From: Globodera rostochiensis
Lineage: Eukaryota; Nematoda; Chromadorea; Rhabditida; Heteroderidae
Assembly: GCA_018350325.1 (NCBI GenBank)
Contig: JAEVLN010000015.1
Span: 186,001-250,000, forward strand
Length of the DNA: 64,000 bases
Direction: 5' to 3'
Every line of letters starts with the position of its first letter. Within the stretch, counting starts at the first letter, position 1. Both the position numbers and the translations under genes were made by a program. Below are positions 11,364-22,530 of this stretch, piece after piece. Below the pieces are notes generated by a model that had not been told where the DNA came from, searched no databases, and saw only the letters and a list, made by a program, of their open reading frames with translations.

Positions 11364-12159
11364 GGGCGGCGGCATTTTACGGAATTTTGAGTTTTTCAAA
11401 AAAAAAATGCCAGGATTGTACCTCAGCAATTGGTCATGTCTAATCCGGCACAACAGAACACCATCTTTACACAGAATTAGCGTTTTTTCCTGCCGTTAAT
11501 TGATTTTGTTTGTTTTTGATTCGTTGATCTGTGAGAAAATTTGCTTTACATATTTTGAATGCTTTTCGTTTTTAATTCAACCCGAATTTGTATATACCTT
11601 CAACAAATTCTTATTTTTTCCGTTCGATTTTGGTGAACAATTTAATGAATTAATCGGAAATTTTCAGTTTTCCATCTGTCGTTGGCCGAACCGTCTTACC
11701 AGCAATTTTGGTGGATTTATTTTGGCAACCTTTGGGTTTGCTCATTTTTGAGAAAAAGTGTTCAATGTTTGCCAGAACAAACGGAACATTCTCCTATTTT
11801 CTTACGCATTGATTCGAATTTTGTGTGAGCTCATTGAGTTGCCTCCATTCCATTTGCAGATCCGCCATAAATGCGCTGGAAGGCATCAGGGATTGGCGGA
11901 ATTCAAGACATTTCTGGGCCAGAATTCCGATGTCCATAAATTTTTTGAGCAAAAAGTCGAACTTTTTTGATGCCTCGGAATTCCGGAATTTTTGAGGTCG
12001 TCCAACTCGCTACCTACCTTGAGTCGGGGTGTAATGGTCGATAGGCACGGTTGCTGTGCATTTTCCGATCTTTTATGTCGTATAAGAAATTTTCGGTTTA
12101 TCCGATTTTTTTTTTGTTTCTCAGAAATTTTTTCGAGTGCAAGGCTTTGCACAAATAGT
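11364..12159. other. Intergenic region before the ZNF622 gene
   Basis: Starts with the 3' flank of the PRP39 copy and ends at the ATG of the ZNF622 gene. Short open frames (for example 11500-11751 and 11758-11970) show no motif and have the composition of AT-rich noncoding DNA. It probably includes the ZNF622 promoter. Confidence 0.45.
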
Positions 12160-14727
12160 ATGGCTACTACAACAGCAACAACAACAACAACGCAGCGGCT
12201 TGACCCGACAACGGGATGGACCTGCTTGGCGTGCCAATTGGTGTTCTCCAGTGGCCAGTTACAGCGCGAGCACTACCGGAATGAATGGCACTTGTACAAC
12301 ATGAAGAGACAGGTGGGTGGGCATGGTGGTGTGATCCGGTGATAATGATCAGTCAATGTTTGGTGACTATGAAGAGCCTCAGTCGAACAGTAGCTCGGAA
12401 TTTGCATTTTTATTAACACGCCATCTTGAATTTGACCCATAAGATTTCGTAGAAACTGGAAAATTTGCTTAAAAATCAAAAATTGGCTAACATGATTCGA
12501 GTCTTGGTTTATTTTTTACTTCCGATCAATTTTGGACTCCTCTTAACATTTCTATCATTGATCAGTTTCCTGTTTTTGCAGATCGCCAACCTACCGCCCG
12601 TGACGGAACGCGACTTTCTGGACAAGCTTCAACATTTTGCACAACACCAGGTCGCTCTGCTCACTTGCTGATGCAAATATAGGAAAATGCAAAAATTTGC
12701 CAGAATTCCGGGACCTAAAAACATTCAGAAAAAACCGGCTTATGTGTCACGCCTCTTCAGACAAATGATGACAGTCGCCATTCCATCGCCGCTGCTACTG
12801 GTACTGCTTCAGCTCTCCCAACCTTCAATTTGTCGTCGTCGTTGGTCTGCGCGGTGTGCCGCAACAAACGGTTCCGGTCGCGCAACGCATTTGACAACCA
12901 TTTGCAGTCGCGTCGACACAAAGAGGCGGCCGAGGAGGACGGTGGACAAATGGAGCGCAAAAATGTTGAGGATGACAAATTGCCGAAAGTGGTGAATGAT
13001 AATGATGACGATAATGGCCAAAAAATGCCGGAAAATGTTAAAATGATTCAGGCCGAGGAGGATGTGTCCAGTGAAAATGACGAGGATGGACACGAAGCCA
13101 ACAAAGAAGTAATAACGCTTGTTTCTACATTCAAAAATGTTCCAGAAACGATGTTGTTAAGTAGGCTTAGCCCCAATCGACCCTTCGGGGGCGTGAAGGT
13201 CAGGCGTGGGAGTCCGGGGGTGGGCAAGCCATCGAGGCGGGCATGTTCGGTTTTTCTTCTGATCGATTCCCGGTGTTTCATTACGTAATCGATCGATTGT
13301 TACGTATTGCTCATTTGAATTTCATAGCTGCAAATTTCGATATGATCTGATCAATTTCAGGACGGGATTCCGCCAAATGAATGCCTTTTCTGTGAACACA
13401 AATCGGGAAATTGGGAGGCAAATTTGGAGCACATGGCCATTCATCACGGTTTCTCGATCCCGGACTTTCCGTTCTGCACCGACACACCCGGACTGCTCAT
13501 CTATTTGGGTGGGTAATTAAATGAATGAATTTCATTTTTTATTTTAAGGAAAATTGACTGTCTATTTCCTCGTGTTTTTTGTTGTTGTTGCTAATGGCAC
13601 ATTCAAAACGGCACAAATATTGTCGAATAACAGTCCCCGTCACAATTATTTTCGTTTTTTTTTCTTTTTGATGACCACAGCCGGTTCCGGAAACAGGATT
13701 CCGGAATAATTCGATCAAGGCTCCGGATTTTGGCCAAAACACCTGATGCCATCCGGGTCTTTGTAATTAGAGAAATTGTTGACACTGTGCCGGCAAACTA
13801 AAACTTTTATTCACCGAGTCTTTCTAACACCTTTGACAGATGGCATAAAAAGTGATTTGAACATTAATTCTTCAGGTTTCAAAATCGGGGTCGGCCTCAC
13901 CTGCATTCGTTGCCAATGTGCCCGGTTCCGCTCGCTTGACGCACTGCGCAAACACATGCGCGACTCCAATCATTGCAACTTTCGCATTGATTGCCAACAG
14001 GAGGTGGCGCCGAATAAGAAATCCTTTTTTTGTTTGGCAGAATTACAATGAAAATGCCTTTGGGGCAGAATTACAATGAAAATGCCTTTGGGGCACAATT
14101 ACAATGAAAATGCCTTAGGGGGACGTGCTTCTGGAGTTTATGGACTTCTACGACTACAGTGAACAGTGTGACGAAGAGGCAACTGGGGGAGGCGATGAGG
14201 CGGAGCAGCAGCAGATGACCGCGGTGCTCGATGACGAGGGCGCGTTTCTGGTGCTTCCGTCAGGTGGGGGCGAAGGGCGCGCGATTGAAATGTGCCGTTT
14301 TAAAACGCTGATCTCGAGCACTTTTAAAAGGTTCTATCATTTGCTGTATTATTCTGTAGGCGCTCGCATCGGACATCGCTCGCTGGTGCGCTACTTTCGT
14401 CAGCGATTCAGTGCCGGCAGCCGCCCCGACGATTGGCACTTTCAGCGGCGTCAGATGCTGTTGGCGAATGCCAAAAAGTCCGACATTTTGAAGCAGTTAG
14501 GCGGTGGCCCAGCAAGCGCCGCGAGTTGTTGTCCTCTGCCCGTTTTAGGTGGAATTGTTCGGTCACAAATTCTCTGATTTAAATTTTTCAAAAATTCAGC
14601 GGCGTCGCTTAAGGCGCGTGCGCGCGATGTTTCGTTTATGAAGCGGACGGTGGAACGGTTGGCACTCAGACGGCAGATGGCCGCCAACAAATTGTTCCGA
14701 TCGCGCGGGCGCGATGATCAGCAGTGA
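12160..14727 (+). CDS. ZNF622/REI1-type zinc finger protein, 60S ribosome maturation
   Basis: Seven exons join in phase: 12160-12312, 12582-12650, 12761-13108, 13361-13508, 13876-14003, 14119-14263, 14360-14548, with a terminal eighth exon 14600-14727. Four C2H2-type fingers appear in the family order: TCLACQLVF with H-Y-R-N-E-W-H-L, then CAVCRNKRFRSRNAF with HLQSRRH, then ECLFCEHKSGNWEANLEHM, then TCIRCQCARFRSLDALRKHM. The landmark LEFMDFYDYSEQ follows, then IGHRSLVRYFRQRF and the basic C-terminus. In yeast and human this family releases or recycles export factors from cytoplasmic pre-60S subunits. An acidic spacer follows finger 2 (DNDDDNGQKMPEN), as in relatives. The N-terminus carries an extra Thr-rich stretch before GWTCLAC. 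The start at 12160 gives the first finger at residue 22. All splice sites are GT-AG. The gene looks intact. Confidence 0.92.
14034..14118. repeat. Three-copy 28-30 bp tandem repeat inside a ZNF622 intron
   Basis: The segment AATTACAATGAAAATGCCTT recurs three times between about 14040 and 14118 and makes up most of the 115-nt intron 14004-14118. The third copy ends in CCTTAG, which is used as the splice acceptor, so the repeat unit has become part of the splice site. Confidence 0.8.
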
Positions 14728-15289
14728 TTGCATGCAGCAGCTTGATCAGAAAAAGACCCAATTGTTGAATATTTTCAAAAATATGACGACGATCAATTTG
14801 TTTATTTGGAAGAGATAAATCGGGAATTTGTCCCCCTTCGCTGTTTAAATTCTTCCGCCTTCTCTCATCTCACCCGGGGTAAAGTGAAAGTGTCGCTCGA
14901 TTATGCCATCATTAGTGGCATAAATTTAGTCTCGGTCACCTTTAACCGGTTATTTATGGGAAAATCGACATCAATGCTAAATTTGCACTCCCCCCCCCCT
15001 CCCCTCCCCAGGAAGTGGAGCAGAAATTCTCAGTTTGAAAAATTCCTCAACAAAAAATTTGATTCGGAAAGGTATTTTTTCCAAAATTTTGATAAAAATG
15101 CCATGCCCATTTTTTACTCACTTTGTTGGTTTTCCATTGTTGTGCCAAAGTTGATGTCATCAGTGTACAATGGTCCAGGCCGAGAATGACGTCACAAATG
15201 CGGCGCGTTGGCATCCAACCTGATCAGATCAACTTATTTTTAGATTAAGCAACAATTCTTGATAAGAAAGAGGGTTTCGGGTTTAGAAG
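14728..15289. other. Intergenic region after ZNF622
   Basis: Includes a C-rich tract near 14990-15010 and an open frame (14806-15189) without recognisable motifs. No gene can be supported. Confidence 0.45.
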
Positions 15290-15560
15290 TCTGATTAATA
15301 AGGCAAAAAAACTCACATTTCTTTCATCTGTTTCTTCACTTTACTCGGATTGTCCGACATTTTAATTTGGTTGACCGTTCAAAACAAATTTAAATGAGTC
15401 TAAAAACCGGAAATTTTCATTACGGGACAAGAAAACAGAAAACATAGTTTTTGATTATTAAAGACAGGATTTTTCTTCTTTTTTTTGCGAACATGCTTTG
15501 AAGAGCGGACATTTCGCACATTAGTGGCAAATTCGGACATTTCACACAAATTTTCGTATC
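15290..15560 (-). pseudogene. Orphan 5' fragment of the F-box-like family
   Basis: On the minus strand, an ATG near 15360 starts the first exon [14 protein letters not shown], followed by a GTGAG donor. The block is nearly identical for about 250 bp to 18598-18850, where the same exon begins a longer pseudogene. No second exon follows here. It is a truncated segmental duplicate. Confidence 0.75.
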
Positions 15561-16251
15561 TTGCAAAGTATTTTAGATGGATGTATAAATTTGAAATGAA
15601 GCCAAAGTTGTCAATGTTCCTAAATTAATAACCTTAATTGATATCACTAAATGCTTAATAGCTCAAATGTACCAATCGCAACCAGCAAAGTCCAAAAAAT
15701 GGCAAAACTGCGACGGACGCTTCCGGAATACCTATTGGAAATTTTAAAAATTGGCAGATTTTTTGTTGTTTTTGGGTCAGTTTGGGAGGGGGGGGGGGTC
15801 GGCGGTGCCGAGCGGCGCCGCCAAGAAATTTTTGATGGAAATTGTTAAAAAAAAATGGTCAAAAAAAATTAGAAAAGAAAATTTCCTTTTCCTGCCATTT
15901 TTTTGCCATCCGGTTACATCCCTGCTGAACCAAATTTCAAATTTATTTTTCCAATTATTATTTTTTAATTTTCTTTTTTTGATTTTTCGATATTTATCGA
16001 AATCATCCAAAATACGCCAATTTATTTGGGTGAATCATTGGAAAAGCAATCGGCAGCAAAAAGTGTTAATTTCCATCATAAATTTTTTAAAAATAAAATG
16101 AATAATTATTGTGAGAAAATGGACCAAATAAAATATTTTTACCATTTAAAACGCAATACTTCGTCATTTTTACCGATTTTTACTGTCCCGAACACTAATT
16201 TTAAATAATAAAATATTCATTTTGCATTGTTTTAGTGCAACTCTGAAAAAA
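15561..16251. other. Intergenic region with a GC-palindrome motif
   Basis: Contains a G run followed by GGTCGGCGGTGCCGAGCGGC at 15787-15815, the dispersed palindrome also found at 8790, 25690, 41440 and other sites. The rest is AT-rich. Nothing coding is supported before the ATG at 16252. Confidence 0.5.
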
Positions 16252-17529
16252 ATGTTCAACATTTGCCCCTCTTTTAAAGCGCTCTTCACTTGTGCCGCAA
16301 TTTTGTTCATGCTCACAATCATTGAGGTCATTAATTAATTTTGTTGGAGATTAGCGTTATAATAAAAAAAAAAATTCGAGTAATATTCAATAAAATTCAT
16401 GCTAACAATAAGTGTTGTATTTGAGACGGTGTTAACTTTGTGGTAGAAATATGGGAATGGATCTATCACTGTGCCAAGTTTCATCCCGAAACTCCACGGA
16501 CACTTGGGGGCCCTCCCTTTGTTAGTACTGGTCGGTATCTCGAGCAGGGAGCTCAGATCACCTTCGCAACCGGCTCCAAAAAATATGGCATTTTTATGGC
16601 GGTTTTCTTAAGGGATTTTCAAAAACCAGCATTTGCCATAACAATAGGGCCTTCTGAGCTCCCTGATCTCGAGCTGTTCGGCACGATAAAAATCGGCAAA
16701 AACTGACGTTGTGATATTTCGAAATTTTAAGAAATTAAAAACATATTTTGGTCGCTTTAGCTGCATGGATTAAAGTGTAAGCGTGCACGCAAAGCCGAGT
16801 GGGCGAATGACACGGAAAGTTTGGACTCTCTTTGTCCCTACAGAAAAGGAACTGAGGAACGCTGTTATGTGTTGAACTGCTCGGATGGTAATGAAGCGCC
16901 AAAATTCAATTTATAAGCAATTAGACAAAGCACAAAAAAGTTATGGCCAAAACTAATTTGGGATTTTTTTGGCAATAATTTTTGAAGGTTTGTTTGATCG
17001 ATTGGCTTCGCTTAATAAATAATTTCCTACGTACGGAGGTTTCAACATTCGCCGGAAACGCTCCCGGCGCCATCAAAATTTCATTTTTTCAGGAAATAGC
17101 CATCGAGCAGATTGGGGATGCGTTGCCGACTTTGGCGATGCGCACTTTCAATGTCCGGGTAATAGAAAAAATTAAAATAAAAAGGTTTATTTATATTTAA
17201 GCATCATGTTTTAATGCAAATAGCTTTGCGTGCAAATGCCTTCTTGGAGCTGCGGGAGTGGACATGTCCAACGAAAACATGAACATTGTTGTTCCACCGG
17301 GTGTTTCCTTTTTAATCACTTTTTGGTTAATTAGCTAAATGGCAGAACTTTTGAAAAAGCCTTGCCCTACGACGACGACAACAACAACGAGTACAACTAC
17401 AACTACTACAACTACAACGACTTCTACAACTACGACGCCTTCGACTACGAGTTCCACTGCGACCACGACGACTTCCACAGCGACTACGCTGACATCGGAT
17501 GTTCCGTCAACGTTTACGGCCACGGGTGA
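16252..17529 (+). CDS. Secreted Cys-rich protein with Tyr/Asn/Asp-rich tail
   Basis: Five exons are 16252-16326, 16761-16887, 17093-17158, 17202-17302 and 17335-17529, giving 187 residues. Exon 1 is a signal peptide (MFNICPSF, hydrophobic FTCAAILFML). Exons 2-4 form a Cys-rich module: KCKRARK, SLCPYRKG, RCYVLNCSDG, ADWGCVADF, FQCPGASC, FACKCLLGAAG. The CY...WGC...C...CxC spacing recalls small disulfide-rich extracellular domains of nematodes (Ly6/ET-like), but I cannot assign a family. The tail is dominated by Tyr, Asn and Asp (NYNYYNYNDFYNY), then a His/Asp stretch and IGCSVNVYGHG. In another frame the same DNA reads a Thr-rich ORF, judged a shadow. The exon 4 donor (GTGTTTCC) is weak, so the join to the tail is the least certain part. 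Intron 1 contains a hairpin repeat. Confidence 0.55.
16538..16673. repeat. Hairpin repeat in intron 1 of the Cys-rich gene
   Basis: TCTCGAGCAGGGAGCTCAGA at 16538 is matched in inverted orientation by TCTGAGCTCCCTGATCTCGA at about 16652, a stem of about 20 bp around a 90-nt loop. It may be a small foldback element or a structured intron segment. Confidence 0.55.
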
Positions 17530-18059
17530 TCATTATTGATTGATCAGCGAATAAATAATAATTTTATTAATTAATTATTAACAAAAGGGTCGCAAATCAC
17601 TGAAACGGCGTCCTCAGCTGCGATTCGCAGCAGCTGCCATATCAAAACGGTCCCTATCGTCTTCCTTCTTGTTTACAGTACATTTTTGCGGTTTTAATTT
17701 TTGAAATATTTTTGTTTCAGTGATTTTACGTGCGCTGTCCCACTGACTTTGAAGCGATGGGCGTATGATGAAGAAAATGTCACAAAAACCCCCGGTTGAA
17801 ATTCGATTGAATTAATAAATAATAAGCGCCCTCTCACAAAACATCAAAGACCCAAAATTCCTTTAAACCGAAACATTAACCGTTCGAATATAATGCAATT
17901 TAAAGGCATCCTTTTTTTCTTAATTTGTATTTGATTCATTAATAACAAATACACGCAAAAATCCAGACCTTCAGTTCACAAAAAACCTAACAATACATAA
18001 ATGGGAAAGCAACAAGTTCAATGTTCATTTCAATCCAAATTCCGTCCCCCCCCCCCGTT
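17530..18059. other. Intergenic region, nothing recognised
   Basis: AT-rich sequence between the Cys-rich gene and the F-box-like pseudogene. No motif, RNA gene or repeat longer than a few bases is apparent. Confidence 0.45.
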
Positions 18060-18656
18060 CATTCACTTTTTGGGCTCACTTGGGCCTGCACTTTTGTTCA
18101 GCAATGCCGCCTCCTTTTCCCACTCGGCCATTTTGTCATTAATCAGAGGCCAAATCCGGTGCCAAAATTTGCCAACTGCGCTTTTGGTTTCCGGCTGTTT
18201 CGATGAAAAGATTTGCCCCTTTGGAGTCGAAAAGTCGGCAAATGTTTTGAAGAAATTCGATGGCACTTCGGTCGATGTAACTAAAAGTGTATAGAAAAAA
18301 TCCAACTAAATTTTATAAAAAAATGTTGAGAAAAGACCTTATGTCAAGCCGTTCAAAGCCGATCACTTTGTCTGGAAGAGGCTTTTGTGGGATTGGCAGC
18401 CGACGCTCGACTTTACAATTAACGATTTTGACAATTTGTGCATAATTTCCATCTCTTGCGCGGCAAATTACCAAATCTCCCAATGACCATTCTTTTGTTT
18501 TGAAATGCGCGTCCAACAAAAAGTCAAACTGCGCAAATCTTTGTTTTGTTAATTTAGAAATGCCAATCTCCAAAAATTTTTTAACCGTAGAAATTAAGGC
18601 AAAAAAACTCACATTTCTTTCATCTGTTTCTTCACTTTACTCGGATTGTCCGACAT
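18060..18656 (-). pseudogene. F-box-like family pseudogene
   Basis: Minus strand. Exon 1 (18656-18613) reads [14 protein letters not shown] and has the same 44-nt length as in the intact relative at 20798. The F-box segment that should follow is missing: the next readable part starts at [19 protein letters not shown] (about 18530) and continues to [20 protein letters not shown] third segment begins YIDRSAIEFLQNICRLFDSK. It loses frame by one base within WHRIWPL (near 18165) and then jumps to a C-terminal WEKEA-type stretch, deleting most of the last third. Several independent lesions make a non-functional copy likely. Confidence 0.8.
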
Positions 18657-18963
18657 TTTAATTTGGTTGAAAGTTCAAAACAAATTTAAATGAGTCTAAA
18701 ACCGGAAATTTCCATTAGCGGGACAAGAAAACAGAAACATAGTTTTTGATTATTAAAGACAGGATTTTTCTTCTTCTTTTTTTGCGAACATGCTTTGAAG
18801 AGCGGACATTTCGCACATTAGTGGCAAATTCGGACATTTCACACATAGAGGGGGTTTAGATGGGTGTAAATTAAAATTAAGCGAAAGTTGAATTATAAGG
18901 CTAAAAATGCCCTCAAATTTCAATAAATTATTAAAACAAACTCAAAAAACATAATGCCAACGC
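18657..18963. repeat. Duplicated flank shared with 15290-15560
   Basis: The first 200 bp (TTTAATTTGGTTG, then ACAAGAAAACAGAAA and GCGGACATTTCGCACATTAG) match 15360-15560 with few differences. This is the upstream region of the F-box-like copies. Confidence 0.7.
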
Positions 18964-19242
18964 ATGGCCAACTTTTGGTGGCTTATGACTTTCTTCATTG
19001 TGGTTTCCGGCGCAAACTTTTTGCGGATTCGTAATCAGCTCGACAAAAGGAATCGATTGGTAGTATTTTTATTCGGATTTGAACCATTCCTAAATAAGGT
19101 AGAAATCAGGTTGGCCATCGGCAACCTCCAAAAATCTGAATCAGCCTACGCAAAAATCAGGAATATTTTTTAGGCGTGTAAATATTCGAATTTAATCCCA
19201 AAACTTTATTTGTTGCTTTTCAAAAAGTTTGAGTTAGAGTCC
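18964..19242 (+). CDS. Possible small secreted peptide (low confidence)
   Basis: The ATG at 18964 opens a frame with a strong signal-peptide look (MANFWWLMTFFIVVSGANF) followed by LRIRNQLDKRNRL. A GTAGTA donor follows at about 19060. Splicing to an AG near 19225 would give a short Glu/Ser/Asn-rich end (FELESNNSESHRK) and a protein of about 45 residues. Unspliced, the frame ends at 19173 with 69 residues. A DOG-box hexamer ATGCCA lies at 18954-18959, five bases before the ATG, but single hexamers are common by chance. No homology is recognised. The call rests on the leader only. Confidence 0.25.
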
Positions 19243-19621
19243 AATAACTCAGAATCGCATAGAAAATGATCAAATAGGGGCCAAATTTATGTGTTCCACC
19301 CGAAGGCTAAGGCTTTTATCAAATTTCTGACCAACAAAACCGTCACAATATGTGAAAAGAAACAATTTCAATATTTAGTCCAATTAATTCGTCGTTTGGC
19401 TCATTCACTTTTCGTCCAGATGAAAATTTTCAAAAGCCTCAATTGTCAGGAGGCAAAAAAGCTCCGCTTTTATCAGGGCTTATTCGGACCTTCGTTTGCG
19501 TCAAAAAGACTAAAAGTTTGAATTTTTTAAATGACAAAATAAAAATGGGTCCGGGAATCTCGGGAATACATAAACGGGAGTTTTTGCAATTTAACAATGG
19601 GGTATGGAGGATGTTCCCCAA
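19243..19621. other. Intergenic region, nothing firm
   Basis: An open frame at 19291-19521 (plus) has a lysine-rich composition and no recognisable motif. I cannot support it as a gene. Confidence 0.4.
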
Positions 19622-20798
19622 TTACGTGTCGCCGATGTCCCTGTCGTTGAAGTCAATAAAGAAGCGATTTCGCTGCCAAGGCCAATCCCATTCAACCGCC
19701 TCCCTTTCCCACTTGGCCCATTTCGCTTCTTCGCGCTCAATTGGACAACGGACCAACAGCCATTTGTCTCCCCATTTATTTTCGTCAATGTGTCGCCAAA
19801 CCAATCGCTCCCCCGTCAAATTGTTGTTCAGTTCAAATGGCATAATGCCAACGACAGAAGACCAATCCCAAAGACAGATGATGAAATTCACAGAGCTGCT
19901 GCTGCTGGCCAAAAATGCCTAAAATATAGCATAAATTACCTAACATTTAAAATGGAGAATGCAAAAATAAAATAAACACCGTTTTGATCCATTCCATCCT
20001 TTCTGCTGCGCAACAACCGCACTGCAACACCTTCGGACGTCCATCCCCGCGGGGCGTGTGCAACCATTTGGCCACTGCTTGGGCAGAAGAAGCACCGGCA
20101 CTGTCCTCGGTCGGGAACTCGGGAAAAAGATAATCGCCGACGATCAATCGAAGTTTTGTGCATTCGCCGAGAATGGTCGGAGAGAATTGGCGCAAACAGT
20201 CGAGGCTGGAGGGCGCCAACAACGCAAGTCCACGAATATTCAGTGGCCAAATCCGGTGCCAAATAATCTCCCAACTGCGCTTTTGGTCATTGCCCGTGTA
20301 AATGCTAACAATGGCCCGTTCGGAGTCGAAAAGTCGGCGGATGCGTTGAAGAAATTCGATGACACTTCGATCGATATACCTAAAAGTTTATCAACAAATT
20401 GTTATTTTTTAAAAATTATGAAAAAATCACTTTATTTGAATGCGTTCAAATCCGATCACATTGTCAGGGAGCGGATTTTGCGGAATTGGCAGCCGACGCG
20501 CAACTTCATTGCCAATAATTTTGACAATTTCGGCAACATTTCCTTTCTTTGTGCGACGAATTAGCAAATCTCCCAACGCCCATTCCTTCGATTTGAAATG
20601 CGCGTCCACCAAAAAGTCAAATCGATCGCTGATCAGTGCCACTTTCAGTCCCAGCACAAAAGGGCCACAGAATTCGAAAACTTCAAACAAAACGTCGGCA
20701 CAAATGGAACTGAAAATATACTCTTAACTTTCAAATATATAAAAAAAAGCTTACATTTCTTTCAACCGTATCTCCACTTTCTTCGTATTGTCCGACAT
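19622..20798 (-). CDS. F-box-like protein of a nematode-expanded family
   Basis: Four exons join in phase: 20798-20755, 20709-20431, 20379-19980 and 19918-19622, giving 339 residues with all GT-AG introns. The N-terminus [14 protein letters not shown] leads into [20 protein letters not shown], which fits the leucine/proline pattern of an F-box. It is followed by [20 protein letters not shown] and [20 protein letters not shown]. The middle has [20 protein letters not shown] and ECTKLRLI, and the C-terminus [16 protein letters not shown] and [20 protein letters not shown] recognise this layout as a large cyst-nematode family of unknown substrate. F-box proteins generally recruit targets to SCF ubiquitin ligases. 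The two damaged copies at 15.3 and 18.1 kb show local duplication. The F-box assignment is inference from the N-terminal pattern. Confidence 0.75.
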
Positions 20799-21233
20799 TT
20801 GTTTTTTGTTGTTTTGTTGCAAATCCAAAAATGATTTTATTATTTCAATGGGCTTAACTAAAAAAATGGATAAAAAATCAGAACGAAAAAAAGAAATTAA
20901 TGCTGGGTTTTCAGATGAAAATTTAAAAGCCTCCTTTTGCAACAAAAAAAATCGGGGTTTTTGGCTCCATCTTTTCTCAGCAATTTTCACGGGCCGATGG
21001 AGATGCTTAATGTACAATACAAATGCAGACTTCCCCACATTTTAGTTGCTGGTGCTGCTGAAAATAAACTTTTATTTAAGAGAAATCGACCAAAATCGCT
21101 AGCTACAGTATACAGCATGCTTCACAACATTGGCATTAATTACAGTGTCACGCACCAAACAGAAGCTATTCGAAATGATTATAATACTCAAAATTTTTAA
21201 TTCGATTAAATTATATTTATTATTAGGGTTGGA
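20799..21233. other. Intergenic region upstream of the F-box-like gene
   Basis: Open frames on both strands (20751-21045, 20937-21200) lack motifs. The region should include the promoter of the gene starting at 20798. Confidence 0.4.
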
Positions 21234-21463
21234 CAACATCGGTTAACCGAGTGCCGAAAACCGGTAGAACCGTTACCGGAGGGGGGAGGGGGGGTCAAAA
21301 CCGGGCGGTTAAAGCACTCCCTAAAGGATCGAGGTTTGGATAAAAATTGTCATTTTGAGAAAGAACCAAACATACTTTGTTTAGTTTATTATTTAACCGG
21401 GCCAAAATGAGAAGCCTGAAGAAACCGGGCTAGCCGCTACCCGGGCGGTTCTGTCCAACCCTA
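21234..21463. mobile_element. hAT-like foldback MITE
   Basis: TAGGGTTGGACA at 21234 pairs with TGTCCAACCCTA ending at 21463. The interior holds GGTTAACCGAGTGCCG and CCGGGCGGTT, which repeat in inverted order. Flanking octamers TTTATTAT and TTTACTGT agree at 6 of 8 positions, consistent with an old 8-bp duplication. The same termini occur at 44267-44441. Confidence 0.7.
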
Positions 21464-21554
21464 TTTACTGTCATAAATTTATGTAAAAAAATAATAATTT
21501 CTTGACCGTCGGTTTTTTTAGTTCATTGTTTTGCCTTCCTTAACCACGGTTTGC

Positions 21555-22107
21555 TTACAAAACCATGGTTAAGCCATTAACCACGGCTAACTTAACCATG
21601 GTTAAGCCATTAACCACGGCTAACTTAACCATGGTTAAGCCATTAACCACGGCTAACTTAACCATGGTTAAGCCATTAACCACGGCTAACTTAACTATGG
21701 TTAAGCCATTAACCACGGCTAACTTAACTATGGTTAAGCCATTAACCACGGCTAACTTAACCATGGTTAAGCCATTAACCACGGCTAACTTAACTATGGT
21801 TAAGCCATTAACCACGGCTAACTTAACTATGGTTAAGCCATTAACCACGGCTAACTTAACTATGGTTAAGCCATTAACCACGGCTAACTTAACTATGGTT
21901 AAGCCATTAACCACGGCTAACTTAACTATGGTTAAGCCATTAACCACGGCTAACTTAACTATGGTTAAGCCATTAACCACGGCTAACTTAACTATGGTTA
22001 AGCCATTAACCACGGCTAACTTAACCATGGTTAAGCCATTAACCACGGCTAACTTAACTATGGTTAAGCCATTAACCACGGCTAACTTAACCATGGTTAA
22101 GCCATAA
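21555..22107. repeat. 33-bp satellite, about 16 copies, open in both directions
   Basis: The unit is ATGGTTAAGCCATTAACC followed by ACGGCTAACTTAACC or ACGGCTAACTTAACT. Because 33 is a multiple of three, one frame on each strand stays open for about 180 codons: plus strand unit MVKPLTTANLT, minus strand unit MVKLAVVNGLT. Units differ only at the C/T before ATGG. The palindromes TTAACCATGGTTAA and GGTTAATGGCTTAACC can form hairpins. There is no signal peptide, no flanking exon and no codon-specific variation, so I treat it as a satellite, not a gene. Confidence 0.9.
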
Positions 22108-22530
22108 CCATGGTTTACTTACTAAACCGGAGGGAGCAAAAGGCCCCAGAATTGGGTACCTAATTTGTAAGTGTGTTCGAATTATGGCAGCGTGTGGGAG
22201 AGGGGAACAAAAACTTTGAATTTATGGCCGATGGATCAATAAGGGCAGACACAAAATCGATAAATGTTTTTGCCTGATGAGAAAGGCAGAGAAAACAATA
22301 TATAAATGCATGCACTTTGTCTGGAACGAATTTTCACCAAAAACGTTCTTTAAGGGTGTAAAAAAACCCATATCAAAAAATTCCGTGTGTCTTGGGTCGA
22401 GACTCTCGAACATCACTAATATTTATTATTCCAAGATTAAAATAGTTATTTTCTGAAGAAGCTTGAAATGTTCTTTTTTTTGGGGTCTGATCGCTGTCCT
22501 CAACCAAGCTTGTGCCCGCCCATCTTCTGA
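22108..22530. other. Intergenic region between satellite and lipase 3' end
   Basis: No motif recognised. It includes the probable 3' untranslated region of the lipase gene, which ends at 22531. Confidence 0.4.

Noticed and set aside
16440..16706. 88-codon open frame in the Cys-rich gene's first intron
   Set aside because: It spans the hairpin repeat and has no motif or splice continuity.
17339..17539. Thr-rich ORF starting MAELLKKPC
   Set aside because: The frame that continues in phase from the upstream Cys-rich exons is another one; the Thr run is its shadow.
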